DNA from: Myxococcales bacterium
GTDB taxonomy: Bacteria > Myxococcota_A > Polyangia > Polyangiales > Ga0077539
Assembly: GCA_030652255.1 (NCBI GenBank)
Contig: JAUSAZ010000089.1
Location: 92,829-156,828, forward strand
Direction: 5' to 3'
DNA: 64,000 nt
Shown: piece by piece, positions 44,077 through 52,507 of the stretch
Layout of the letters: the number at the start of each line of letters is the position of its first letter
Numbering within the stretch: the first letter of the stretch is position 1
The notes under the pieces: generated by a model
What the model saw: the letters and a program-made list of their open reading frames with translations, nothing else
Databases searched by the model: none
Told to the model about the DNA's origin: nothing
Program-made: the position numbers and the translations under genes

Positions 44077-45345
44077 ATGCACACGCTCCACAACTTCAAG
44101 GGCTTCGAGGAGGTGGGGGTCGACCTCTTCCGCCCCCTCACGCTGATCATCGGCCCCAACGGCATCGGCAAGAGCAACCTCATCGAGGGGGTCGAGCTGC
44201 TGGCGTACCTGGCGTCGGGGCAACCCCTGCACGCGGTGACCGACCTCGGGCGCGGCGGCGCGTTCGAGGTTCGCGGCGGGCTCCAGTCATGTGCTCGGAG
44301 GCCGGGCGATGAGTTCTCTTTGGGATTTCTTGCCACGCGGAGCGTGGGTGGCTCTCCTGTCAGCATGGGGTACTTCGTCACCGTGCGAACCCACCCCCAC
44401 GCGGAGGTCTGGGCGGAGCAGCTGACCGTGGGGGGCCGGGAGTGGTTCAGCGCCGAGAGCGCGGGGGCGGGTCTCCTGCGGGTCCGCTACGACAGCTTCG
44501 CATCGCAGGGGGACACGCCGACAGTAACGATGCCCGCGGGGAGGACCACGCTCTCCCAGTATCGGTCCATCGCAACGACGAACGAGAGGCTCGAAGACTG
44601 CCTGCCGATCGTCGAGGCGCTTCAGCACCACCTGCGGCGATCGTACGTGTTCGACCCGAACTCGCGGCAGATGCGCGACTACGGTCGCATCGGCAACAAC
44701 GTGCTCCTCCGTGACGGCTCCAACCTTTCTCCCGTGCTCCATGCGCTGTCCGTCGGTAGCGACGAGGAGCAGGCGACGTTACGGAGGATCGCCGATCGTG
44801 TTCGCCAGCTCCCCGAGGAGCCCTTCGGGGACATCGCGTTCGAGACCACGCGGCTCGGCGACGTGCTCTTCGGCTTCACCACTTCCGACGGGGAGCCGAT
44901 GGTCGACGCCCGCCTCCTGTCCGACGGGACGCTCCGGACGCTCGCCGTGCTGACGGCCCTGGAGACGTGCGAGCCGGGCTCCCGCGTGGTCGTGGAGGAG
45001 TTCGACAACGGCCTGCACCCCAGCCGCGTCGCGATGATGCTCGCTGCGATCATCGAGGCGGCCACGCGGCGAGAGCTCAACGTCCTCGCGACGACGCACA
45101 GCCCGACCGCGCTGGACAGCCTCGGGCCCGACCAGCTCGCCAACGTGCAGGTCTGTCACTGGGACGCCGTCCGCCACGCGGCAAAGCTCACGCCGCTCAC
45201 CGAGCTGCCGCGCGTCGACGAGCTCCTCGAACGCGGCCGCCTCGGCGACCTCGTGACCCGACGCGTGCTGGAGTCCTACCTGCTCCCGGTCACCGACGCC
45301 GAGCGCGAGGAGCAGGCGGAGAAGTGGCTCGCGGCGCTCCCGTGA
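44077..45345 (+). CDS. OLD/RecF-like AAA (ABC-type) ATPase
   Basis: A 422-residue ATPase. Walker A GPNGIGKSN (26-34), an ABC-like signature LLSDGTLR (280-287), Walker B VVVEEFDNGLHP (304-315) and the switch His341 in ATTHSPTALD match the AAA_21/OLD type seen in DNA-repair and phage-defence proteins. There is no Toprim nuclease domain, unlike GajA or OLD. ATG 44077 follows GGGAGGTCCC. The stop overlaps the GTG of the PIN-like gene, so the pair are translated together; the ATPase probably senses a trigger and controls the nuclease. Confidence 0.85.
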   Translation: MHTLHNFKGFEEVGVDLFRPLTLIIGPNGIGKSNLIEGVELLAYLASGQPLHAVTDLGRGGAFEVRGGLQSCARRPGDEFSLGFLATRSVGGSPVSMGYFVTVRTHPHAEVWAEQLTVGGREWFSAESAGAGLLRVRYDSFASQGDTPTVTMPAGRTTLSQYRSIATTNERLEDCLPIVEALQHHLRRSYVFDPNSRQMRDYGRIGNNVLLRDGSNLSPVLHALSVGSDEEQATLRRIADRVRQLPEEPFGDIAFETTRLGDVLFGFTTSDGEPMVDARLLSDGTLRTLAVLTALETCEPGSRVVVEEFDNGLHPSRVAMMLAAIIEAATRRELNVLATTHSPTALDSLGPDQLANVQVCHWDAVRHAAKLTPLTELPRVDELLERGRLGDLVTRRVLESYLLPVTDAEREEQAEKWLAALP

Positions 45346-45848
45346 AGGTGCCCGATCACCGGTGCTACTTCGTCGACACCAGCTACCTGACCGAGCTCTA
45401 CAGGGTCCCGGGCTTCTCCGATCCCGCGGCGAGCGCAGTGATTCGCGCGCGCTTCGGGGCTGCGTGGGCGCGCGGCGATCGGCTCTTCGTTCCCCTGGGC
45501 TGCCTGCTCGAGCTCGGGAACCACATCGCCAACATCCACAACGCCCCGCAGCGGAAGAAGTGGGCGGGGGTGGTTGTCGAGCAGGTGCGCCTGGCCATGG
45601 ATGAGCGTGCGTCGCAGCGTCCGTTCGTGCTCGTCGACGCCCCGCCGATGTCGGCCGTGCTCGACCTGGTGCGGCAGTGGTCGGAGAGGCACGTGGCGGC
45701 GCCCCGGGGGCTCGTCGACTCGGCCACGGCGATCGAGGCCGCGCGCTTCAAGAGGGATCGATCGATGGGCGCGCCCGTGCACCTCTGGACGCGCGACCGA
45801 CTGCTCAAGGTCGTCGAGCCCGACCCCGAGCCCGATCCCTTCGTTTGA
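45342..45848 (+). CDS. PIN-domain-like nuclease, partner of the ATPase
   Basis: A 168-residue protein beginning at GTG 45342, inside the ATPase stop (GTGA). The PIN acidic residues can be placed at Asp12 (FVDTSYL), Glu57 (CLLELGN), Asp126 (GLVDSATA) and Asp152 (LWTRDRLL), which would form a metal-binding RNase or nuclease site. PIN domains are usual toxins of VapC type but here no antitoxin is adjacent; the coupled ATPase is the only candidate regulator. Function as an abortive-infection effector is inference. The C-terminus ends in an EPDPEPDP tail. Confidence 0.7.
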   Translation: MKVPDHRCYFVDTSYLTELYRVPGFSDPAASAVIRARFGAAWARGDRLFVPLGCLLELGNHIANIHNAPQRKKWAGVVVEQVRLAMDERASQRPFVLVDAPPMSAVLDLVRQWSERHVAAPRGLVDSATAIEAARFKRDRSMGAPVHLWTRDRLLKVVEPDPEPDPFV

Positions 45849-45903
45849 GGGTGAAGAGACAGCGAAGAGGGCTCCGTCGTCTTCGCGCGCGTCTCGCGCC
45901 TGG

Positions 45904-46641
45904 CTACTGATCCACGAACCCGTGGACGATTTTCTCGCTCTCGAAGCAACCGCCCACGGGATCCCACACGGCCGCGATTGAATCCGCTCTCTGTCCCGAG
46001 CTCGCTGCCAACAACACGACCGCGAGCTGATCGCCCTGACGGAGATAGCCAAGTCTGGCGGCGTCTCTTGTCAGCGTAGTGAGGCTCTGCAGTAGGACGT
46101 CCCGACGATGCGCTCCATGGACATCGTTCACCCTGGCGACGAAGAGCCGCCTCGGACTGGGGACAAGCAGCACCTTGTAGAAGTCGTACGAGTACCCGTC
46201 CTGCAGTGAAGCGGAATCTCTGACTCCGTGGGCCGGGAAGCACTCGCTCTCCATCGTCAGCTCAATGTGCTCGCCCGGAGCGTTGTCGTTGTTCCAGATC
46301 GAAAAATCGACCATGTACTCCCGGACCGATAGGCGCCTCGAACCGTTGTTTCTGTACTCCTCGCCCAGCCATCCAGCATTCGGCGGGGGCACGTCATGCA
46401 GTGCGGCGACGGCGAGCTTCTCCTGCCTCATCTTTCCAAGGTTGGTGCTGATCCAGACGTAGTTCTGGTTGTTCGCTCCGATACCATCGCGTTCGAAGGC
46501 CCACTGCATCGCCACCGCCCACGCGAAGACAGAGCCCTCGCGCTGATTGGGCCACCACCCGCCGACACTTTTACCGAGCACCGTTCTCGTGGTGCGGAAT
46601 GCAGCGCTGCAAACGTCACTGAACTCGTCGAGCTTCATCAT
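45904..46641 (-). CDS. Unrecognised protein with possible nuclease-like features
   Basis: A 245-residue protein with lower GC and more A/T-ending codons than its neighbours, indicating recent transfer. A segment with VDFSIW, then IELTMESE, then YDFYKVLLVPSPRRLFVARV has the strand-acid-strand pattern of PD-(D/E)xK nucleases, but the family match is weak and I would not name it. The C-terminus has the hydrophobic LAVVLLAASSG strand. GGAG lies just before ATG 46641 (ATG 46638 is equally good). It converges on the ATPase-PIN pair, 55 bp away, and may belong to the same accessory module. Confidence 0.6.
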   Translation of the reverse strand: MMKLDEFSDVCSAAFRTTRTVLGKSVGGWWPNQREGSVFAWAVAMQWAFERDGIGANNQNYVWISTNLGKMRQEKLAVAALHDVPPPNAGWLGEEYRNNGSRRLSVREYMVDFSIWNNDNAPGEHIELTMESECFPAHGVRDSASLQDGYSYDFYKVLLVPSPRRLFVARVNDVHGAHRRDVLLQSLTTLTRDAARLGYLRQGDQLAVVLLAASSGQRADSIAAVWDPVGGCFESEKIVHGFVDQ

Positions 46642-46700
46642 CGTCTCCAAGCTGGATCGACCCGCTGTCGTAGCGTCGAGCCGCCATGCACCACCCACTC

Positions 46701-47504
46701 TCACCCCGTCGTAGCCGCCGCCTTCTTCTTCCGCCGCGGCGGCGTCGTCCGGAACGTCGCCAGCACCGGGTCACCCGGCTCGAACGCGTACGCCGCCGCC
46801 GCGCGGATCCGCGCGATGCCCCGCGAGGCCAGCGTGTAGACCGCGTCGCGCAGCCGCCGCAGGCCCGTCGCCTCGTTGGTCGCCTGAACCCGCGGCCGCA
46901 GCCCTTCGGCGGTCGCCGCCAGCGTCTTCATGCGCTCGCGCTCGCCCCGGGTGAGCACCGACAGCGCCTCCTCGTGCCGCGCCCAGAACGCCTGCATCTC
47001 GTCCGCGTCGCTCACGAGGTCGGCGAGCCCGACGCCGCGCCCGACCTTCACCACCCACTGGCGCACTCCGCGGTCGCCACGAAACACATGCCGGATCCCC
47101 CGCAGCACCACCGCCTGGTGCGCGCGCGCGGCCTTCTCCTCCCGTAGCGCCGCCGCGTCGGCGGGCTGCGCTGCCGCCGCCCCGACGTCGGCGTTGGTGA
47201 GCGCGAGCACCGCCACGAGGTCGGCCGTGCGCTGCAGCTCCTCCCGCGTAAGCGGCGCATCGGGCGCCATCGGAACCGCCACCAGCGCCCCCGCCTTCGC
47301 CAGCGCCGTCTGCGTCGCGCGCTGCATCCGTGCCAGCCGCGCGCGCAGCGCCCCCGGCGCGCGGGTCACCTCCGCGGGCGGGAGCGCCTTCGCGGCGGCC
47401 TGCACCGCGGCGATGCGGTCGGGCGCGAGCGCCTTCACCGTCGCGCTCGTCAACTCACCCTCGTGCGTCGCCCCTCGTCGTGTCGTCGACCTCTGCTGTG
47501 CCAT
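46701..47504 (-). CDS. Hypothetical alpha-helical protein
   Basis: A 267-residue protein, almost entirely helical and Ala/Arg-rich (LRARLARMQRATQTALAKAG; REEKAARAHQAVVLRGIRHV), with a Lys-rich C-terminus (RRKKKAAATTG). No signal peptide or membrane helix. The mid-section (VRQWVVKVGRGVGLADLVS) may hold a folded core. I do not recognise it; structural or DNA-binding roles are possible. It sits 60 bp upstream of the unrecognised gene at 45904-46641 on the same strand and might be co-transcribed with it. Confidence 0.6.
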   Translation of the reverse strand: MAQQRSTTRRGATHEGELTSATVKALAPDRIAAVQAAAKALPPAEVTRAPGALRARLARMQRATQTALAKAGALVAVPMAPDAPLTREELQRTADLVAVLALTNADVGAAAAQPADAAALREEKAARAHQAVVLRGIRHVFRGDRGVRQWVVKVGRGVGLADLVSDADEMQAFWARHEEALSVLTRGERERMKTLAATAEGLRPRVQATNEATGLRRLRDAVYTLASRGIARIRAAAAYAFEPGDPVLATFRTTPPRRKKKAAATTG

Positions 47505-47819
47505 GCGCGTCGCTCCCCGCCGTGGCGCCGTCCAAGCCCCCGGATGGGCTGTCGCACCACGGATACACCACCGCTATCACAGCCAGGACACTACCGACAG
47601 GCTCTCGTCGCGTCGGTCGCGAGCGCCGAGGGGTGCGCCGCCGCGGCCGTCGTCCTGCGAGCGAACAGCACCCTGGCCGTCACAGCCGGAGGAGCCCTGC
47701 GCGCTGCCCGCCGGGACGTGCGCGCCACCGATGGGATGGGCCGTCGCAGCACCGGTTCGGCGCGTCGCAACCTCCCCGTTGTCCGACGCCGCGCCCGCGC
47801 GGTACCGTCGGCGCTCCCA
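47505..47819. other. Intergenic region between divergent genes
   Basis: This 315-bp stretch separates the helical-protein gene (minus) from a small lipoprotein gene (plus) and must contain both promoters. Open frames through it are shadows. I see no strong hairpin, repeat or gene. Confidence 0.5.
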
Positions 47820-48260
47820 ATGACCCGCCACGCAGCACTGCTCTCCTTCGCGCTCGCGCTCTCCGCGTGCGGCGCCGCCACGGGCCTCCGCGAGGGCGAC
47901 GCCGGCCCCGACGTGCCCGTCGTCGTCGACCGCCCGGCCAACCCCGCGGTCGGCCCGTGGGAGCGCTGCTTCGAGGGCGACTCGTGCACCGGCGGCACCA
48001 CCTGCCAGCTCACCACCTACACCGCCGACTCGAACCCCGCGCGGCTGTGCACCCGCGCCTGCTCGCGCGCCACGGCGTGCCCGGCCATGGGCACCCACTC
48101 GACCTTCCCCGTCGGCTGCGCCACCGCCACGCCCGACACCGGCGAGGGCCAGTGTTACGAGGTGTGCGAGACCGACGCCAACTGCGGCCCCGGCACCCGC
48201 TGCCTCGCGCGCGCGGGCCTCCCCGTGCAGCTCTGCCTCCCCCTCAGCTCGGCGCGCTGA
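47820..48260 (+). CDS. Small cysteine-rich lipoprotein
   Basis: A 146-residue lipoprotein with signal MTRHAALLSFALALSAC, a short DAGPDVPVVVD spacer, and an eight- to ten-cysteine body (CFEGDSCTGGTTC, CTRACSRATACPAMG, CYEVCETDANCGPGTRC) like those of myxobacterial EGF-like modules. Upstream frame extension to 47463 is ignored because it lacks signal sequence. The gene is followed 34 bp later by another lipoprotein, so they likely form an operon. Role unknown. Confidence 0.75.
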   Translation: MTRHAALLSFALALSACGAATGLREGDAGPDVPVVVDRPANPAVGPWERCFEGDSCTGGTTCQLTTYTADSNPARLCTRACSRATACPAMGTHSTFPVGCATATPDTGEGQCYEVCETDANCGPGTRCLARAGLPVQLCLPLSSAR

Positions 48261-48294
48261 CCCGCCCATCGCACCAACCACAGGAGTCCGCGTG

Positions 48295-49266
48295 ATGCGC
48301 TTCCCCCTGCTCGTGGCCTCTGCCCTCTCCGCCCTCGCGGGCTGCGCGAGCGACCCGCCGTCGGTGTTCACCCCCGCGCGCGACGCGGGCACCACGCTGC
48401 CGCCCGTCACCGACGGCGGCCTCGTGGGCGGCGGCGACGGCGGCGTCACCCCGATTCCCATCCGCGACGCGGGGCCGTCGGCCAACTGCAGCGAGGCCGC
48501 GCAGCTCGTCTACGTGCTCTCCGACCGCAACGAGCTCTACAGCTTCCGACCCAACCTCCGGCAGTTCACCCGCATCGGCGCGCTGCGCTGCCCCACGATG
48601 GCATCGCCCAACTCCATGGCCATCGACCGCGACGCCGTGGCGTGGGTCAACTACGTCGAGTCGGGCCTCGGCGACTCCGCCGGGGCCATCTACCGGGTCA
48701 ACACCACCGACGCGAGCTGCACCGCCGCGCCGCCCGTGCGCATGCCCGCGGGGTGGTTCCGCCTGGGGATGGGCTTCTCCACCGTGAGCGCCGACGACAC
48801 CCGCGAGACCCTCTTCGTCGCGGCCACCGCCGACCCCCTCGCGGGCGGCAGCCCAGGCCTCGGCAGCATCGACCCCGCGCGCGGCATCCTCAACATCATC
48901 GGCAGCTTCTCGGGCGCGTACCGCGGTCAGAGCGCCGAGCTCACGGGCACCGGCGACGGTCGCCTCTTCGGGTTCTTCACCACGTCGCCCGTGCAGGTCG
49001 CGCAGCTCGACCGGGCCACCGGCGCCGTGCTCGACAGCACCCCCCTCCCCGGCGTCGAGACCCCGCAGGCGTGGGCCTTCTCGTTCTGGGGCGGGGACTT
49101 CTACCTGTACACCGCGCCGTCGGCCCTCGCCGGGGGGCGCACCACCAACGTCACCCGCTACCGACCGTCGGACGGGTCCATCGACCCGCGGTACATGACC
49201 AACATCGGGTTTCGCATCGTGGGCGCCGGCGTCTCGACCTGCGCCCCCATCGCGCCGCCGCCGTAG
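48295..49266 (+). CDS. Lipoprotein with a predicted beta-propeller body
   Basis: A 323-residue lipoprotein. The signal peptide ends LSALAGC, followed by a Gly/Asp/Thr spacer. The remaining ~260 residues contain repeating blade-like strands (LVYVLSDRNELYSFRPNLR, AIDRDAVAWVNYV, GSIDPARGILNIIGSF, QLDRATGAVLDSTPLPG), suggesting a beta-propeller. AGGAG lies eight bases before ATG 48295; a GTG three bases upstream is also possible. The two flanking lipoproteins suggest a surface role. Family not recognised. Confidence 0.8.
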   Translation: MRFPLLVASALSALAGCASDPPSVFTPARDAGTTLPPVTDGGLVGGGDGGVTPIPIRDAGPSANCSEAAQLVYVLSDRNELYSFRPNLRQFTRIGALRCPTMASPNSMAIDRDAVAWVNYVESGLGDSAGAIYRVNTTDASCTAAPPVRMPAGWFRLGMGFSTVSADDTRETLFVAATADPLAGGSPGLGSIDPARGILNIIGSFSGAYRGQSAELTGTGDGRLFGFFTTSPVQVAQLDRATGAVLDSTPLPGVETPQAWAFSFWGGDFYLYTAPSALAGGRTTNVTRYRPSDGSIDPRYMTNIGFRIVGAGVSTCAPIAPPP

Positions 49267-49296
49267 GGCAGCTCTGGGGCTCCGACGCGCGGACCG

Positions 49297-50637
49297 TCAG
49301 CCCGGAGATGCTGCGGTCGCGCCGCAGGAAGGGCAGCAGCCCAGCTCTCGCGCCCACACCGCGCGGCAGTGCGCGCAGACAACGCGACCGACGCCGTCGT
49401 CGAGGCGGTGGAGCGTGGGGTAGAGGGCCTCCAGCTCCGCGGACGACAGCCGGTCGCCCTCGTCGGTGGGCGACCAGACGGTGCGCAACGCCACCAGGGC
49501 TTCGGCGTCGGTCCCGCCGAGGCTGCCCAGCACCTGCTTCAGCGTCTCGGCGGACTGCACGCCCGGCAGCGGCTTCCGGGCGCCGTCGATGCCGACCACC
49601 ACGCTCACCACCACCAGCCCGCCGCCCTCCTCGCGCCGGGGCCCCGCGGTGGGGCCCGCGGTGCGCACGGCCTCGCGCACGGTCTCGAGCACGTAGCGCC
49701 CGCGGAGGTCGTCGGCGAGGGCCTCGAAGCGGCGCCCGGCGTCGGACACCGGCACCAGCTCGTGCTGCCAGCCCACGTAGCGGATGGCGCGGCGCGACTC
49801 CCGCAAGATGGCCCGCACATCGACCCACGACGCGAACATCCCCTGGGCGGTCGACAGGTCGTGGCGACCCGCCTGCGCGGCCAGGGCCTTCTGCACGGCG
49901 GCGCGGCGGGTCCAGTCGATGGCGACGGTGAGCACCCGCAGCGTGGCGCGGGGGCCGTCCTCCGACGGCGCCGTGCCAGGGAAGGCCGCGCTCCTGCGGG
50001 CGTACGCGTCAGGCTGCTGCCAGCGCCTCCACGCGCGGCGCAGCACGTAGGCCAGGACCAGCAGGGCCGCCAGCCCGTAGGCGTACATCCCGGCGCCGAC
50101 GCGCCGGCGGGTGCGCGGCCCGACCGTCGGCAGCGTGGCCTCGCCGCCCCACCACGCCACCCGGCGCCCCTCGGGAGCGGGCGTCACTGCGGGCGCGTGA
50201 CCGGCCAGCGGGGGGTAGACGAAGCTGCCCAGGAAGCGGTTGCTCAGGGCGCGCTCGGACGGCGGGAGCGCCAGCTCGGCGGCCAGCCGCTCGCGCTCGA
50301 AACGGAGCTGCTCCTGGCGGGCGCGCTCGGCCTCCTCCTGTCGACGACGGCGCTCCTGCGCAGCGCGCTCCTCGGCCTCGCGGGCCTCGCGGCGCTGGCG
50401 GGCCTCGTGGTCATCCGACGAGCGCGACGACGAGCCCCCCCACGACGAGCCGCTGCGGGACGAACCCGACGACGACGACGACGACGACGAGGAGCTGTGC
50501 GACGAGCCGCCGCCGCCGAAGCCGCGCGAGCCGCCGAAGCTGCCGCCCGTGTGCTGGGCCGCCGCGCTCCGCGCCAGCAGGAGCGCGATCACCCACACGA
50601 CGACGCGCCCGCCCTGTGCCCGCCGACGCCTCTTCAC
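49297..50637 (-). CDS. DUF1517/TPM-like membrane protein with a Gly/Ser-rich head and zinc ribbon
   Basis: A 446-residue protein. After a basic N-terminus and signal anchor (VVVWVIALLLARSAAAQ) comes a Gly/Ser-rich region (GGSSHSSSSSS) then a highly charged coiled coil of Arg/Glu/Ala (about 75-130), a membrane helix near 185-200 (YAYGLAALLVLAYVL), and the DUF1517 domain (LRVLTVAIDWTRRAAVQKAL, AQGMFASWVDVRAIL). The C-terminus is a CAHCRAVWARELGCCPSCG zinc ribbon. DUF1517 proteins belong to the wider TPM-type repair/assembly families, with unclear function. The gene is close to convergent with the propeller lipoprotein. Confidence 0.8.
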   Translation of the reverse strand: MKRRRRAQGGRVVVWVIALLLARSAAAQHTGGSFGGSRGFGGGGSSHSSSSSSSSSSGSSRSGSSWGGSSSRSSDDHEARQRREAREAEERAAQERRRRQEEAERARQEQLRFERERLAAELALPPSERALSNRFLGSFVYPPLAGHAPAVTPAPEGRRVAWWGGEATLPTVGPRTRRRVGAGMYAYGLAALLVLAYVLRRAWRRWQQPDAYARRSAAFPGTAPSEDGPRATLRVLTVAIDWTRRAAVQKALAAQAGRHDLSTAQGMFASWVDVRAILRESRRAIRYVGWQHELVPVSDAGRRFEALADDLRGRYVLETVREAVRTAGPTAGPRREEGGGLVVVSVVVGIDGARKPLPGVQSAETLKQVLGSLGGTDAEALVALRTVWSPTDEGDRLSSAELEALYPTLHRLDDGVGRVVCAHCRAVWARELGCCPSCGATAASPG

Positions 50638-50699
50638 GCCGCCACGCTAACACGCCGCCGCGCTTGTCCGGCCGGGCCGCGTGGCCGATGCTCGACCCG

Positions 50700-52262
50700 A
50701 TGTCGCGCTGGCTCGATTTCGCATTCGACACCCTCAACGACCTCTTCATCGCCGGGGTCGTGCTGGCCCTCGGTGCGGGCGGGGCCTACGTCGCGTTCGT
50801 CTCCGACGAGACGCTGCCCATCGACGCCGCGACCGCCGACCGGGCCTTCGCCCACGAGGTCGCCCTCGCCACCGCGCACGGCCTCCGCCTCGTCGAGGAC
50901 CACCGCTCCGCGCAGCCCGCGGTGCGCCGCGAGCTCGCGCTCCAGCCCGGCGAGTGCCTCTCCGTCGTCGCCGCCGCGACCGGGACGCAGGGCGTCCCCC
51001 GCTTCACCCTCCGCGACGAGGCGGGCACCGAGCTCGGCGGCGAGGTCGAGCTGCACCCCTGGCGCTTCGTCCGCCATATGCAGTGGTGCGCCCCGCTGGG
51101 CGGCCGCTTCTCGATCGACGTCGAGGCGCCCACCTTCCCGAGGCTCGCCCTGCTCCGCGGCGCACCCACCTCGCTCCCGCTCCCCCGCGCGCTCCCCCGC
51201 GCCGAGCTCCTCCCGGGCCTCCGCGTCGACGCGGCCAGCGCCGCCCTCGCCCGGAGCGCCAGCACTCCGCTCGCTCCCATCGCCCGGCTCGATGACGAGC
51301 GACTGGTGCTCCTGCTGCCCTCGACGCCCGCGACCCGCGCCGCGCTCGCTGACGCCGTGCTGCCGCCGCCCGACGAGGCGCCCCCCGCGCTCCTTCCCAC
51401 GCTCCTCCCTGCGCGCGACGAGGCCGACCCCGCGCCCCTCGCGCCCGCCCCCCGCCGCGGCCGTCCCGCGCCGGCCCCGAAGCCCCGGATCGCCGTCGAC
51501 TCGCGGCCCGCGACGAGGCCGCTGTTCCGGCTGATGGATCTCGACCTGCGCGTGGTGGCCGTCGTCGACCGCGGCGCCCTCGGCGTGGGCTGCGCGACCC
51601 TCCGCTTCGCGGGCGCTGGCGCGAGGTCGCCGACGCTCTGGCGAGCGGAGGTCCCGGGCTGGTCGATGGTGCCGCTGCCGACGCGCGACGGCGTCGTCAC
51701 GGACGGCTCGTGCCCTGCGGCCGGTCTCGTCGTCTATGCCGTGCGTGACAACGTCCTCGACTGGGACCTGCTGCTGTCGGTAGAGGCTGGCGCCGACGCG
51801 GCCGGCGCCGTCGCGACCCCGTCGACCTGGCGCGGCGACTCGACGCCCCACTCCCTCATCGCCCGCCTCGACCGGGCCTGCGCGACGGACGCCGCGGCGT
51901 GCCTGGAGCTCGCGCGCCTCGCGGGCGCCTCGCCGCCGGCCCCGCCCGGCCCCGGCGTGGACGACTCGCTGCGGCGCGCGTGCGACCTCGCCGACGCCTC
52001 CGCCTGCGGCCGTCTCGGGGTGCACCTGCTGGAGGTCCGCCGTGACCCGGCGCGGGCGGGCGTCGCGCTGCGCCGCGGCTGCGACGGCGGCGACGCGATG
52101 GCGTGCGCCGTCCTCGGCGACCACGAGCGCCGCGGCAACCTCGGCGTCGCGCAGAACCTCCCCGCCGCCTTCGCCCACCTGGAGTCCGCCTGCCGCCTCG
52201 GGCTGTCCGGCGCCTGCACCGACCGCGACGCCATGCGCCTGCTGGGCCTCGACCCGGGCTGA
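50700..52262 (+). CDS. Sel1-repeat membrane-anchored protein
   Basis: A 520-residue protein. An N-terminal membrane helix (DLFIAGVVLALGAGGAYVAF, about 16-35) is followed by a beta-rich region (about 40-360) with a Pro-rich linker (PAPRRGRPAPAPKPR), and the C-terminal ~100 residues contain Sel1-type repeats (ACDLADASACGRLGVHLLE, GCDGGDAMACAVLGDHE, ACRLGLSGAC), which bind partner proteins. ATG 50700 gives a tidy N-terminus; ATG 50688 lies four codons earlier. Divergent from the DUF1517 gene over 62 bp. A degenerate copy of its last 70 bp or so lies at 53946-54018. Confidence 0.82.
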   Translation: MSRWLDFAFDTLNDLFIAGVVLALGAGGAYVAFVSDETLPIDAATADRAFAHEVALATAHGLRLVEDHRSAQPAVRRELALQPGECLSVVAAATGTQGVPRFTLRDEAGTELGGEVELHPWRFVRHMQWCAPLGGRFSIDVEAPTFPRLALLRGAPTSLPLPRALPRAELLPGLRVDAASAALARSASTPLAPIARLDDERLVLLLPSTPATRAALADAVLPPPDEAPPALLPTLLPARDEADPAPLAPAPRRGRPAPAPKPRIAVDSRPATRPLFRLMDLDLRVVAVVDRGALGVGCATLRFAGAGARSPTLWRAEVPGWSMVPLPTRDGVVTDGSCPAAGLVVYAVRDNVLDWDLLLSVEAGADAAGAVATPSTWRGDSTPHSLIARLDRACATDAAACLELARLAGASPPAPPGPGVDDSLRRACDLADASACGRLGVHLLEVRRDPARAGVALRRGCDGGDAMACAVLGDHERRGNLGVAQNLPAAFAHLESACRLGLSGACTDRDAMRLLGLDPG

Positions 52263-52417
52263 CGGGGTGTGTTTCCGCCAGCCACGTCGCCTGCGCGCCG
52301 AGGCCACCGGGCGGGTGCGCGTCACGGCCACCGCCGCGCCTCGTCCGGGGCACGCACGCTCTCGAACACCTGCTCGGGCAGGTCGGCGACGGGTTTCACG
52401 CGCGGCGGATCAGCCCC

Positions 52418-52431
52418 CCCCGGAGCCGGGG
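52418..52431. terminator. GC hairpin, possible terminator after the Sel1 gene
   Basis: CCCCGG at 52418-52423 pairs with CCGGGG at 52426-52431 around a two-base loop, within a cytosine run. No U-tract follows, so it is only a weak terminator candidate. It lies in the 245-bp gap before the next lipoprotein. Confidence 0.3.
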
Positions 52432-52507
52432 TGGTGACAGCAGCGGAGCTTCCAGGCTATGGATCGGGTCGAATCTGCCTGGGGAGCCGTTGGGCGGGGG
52501 AGTCGCG

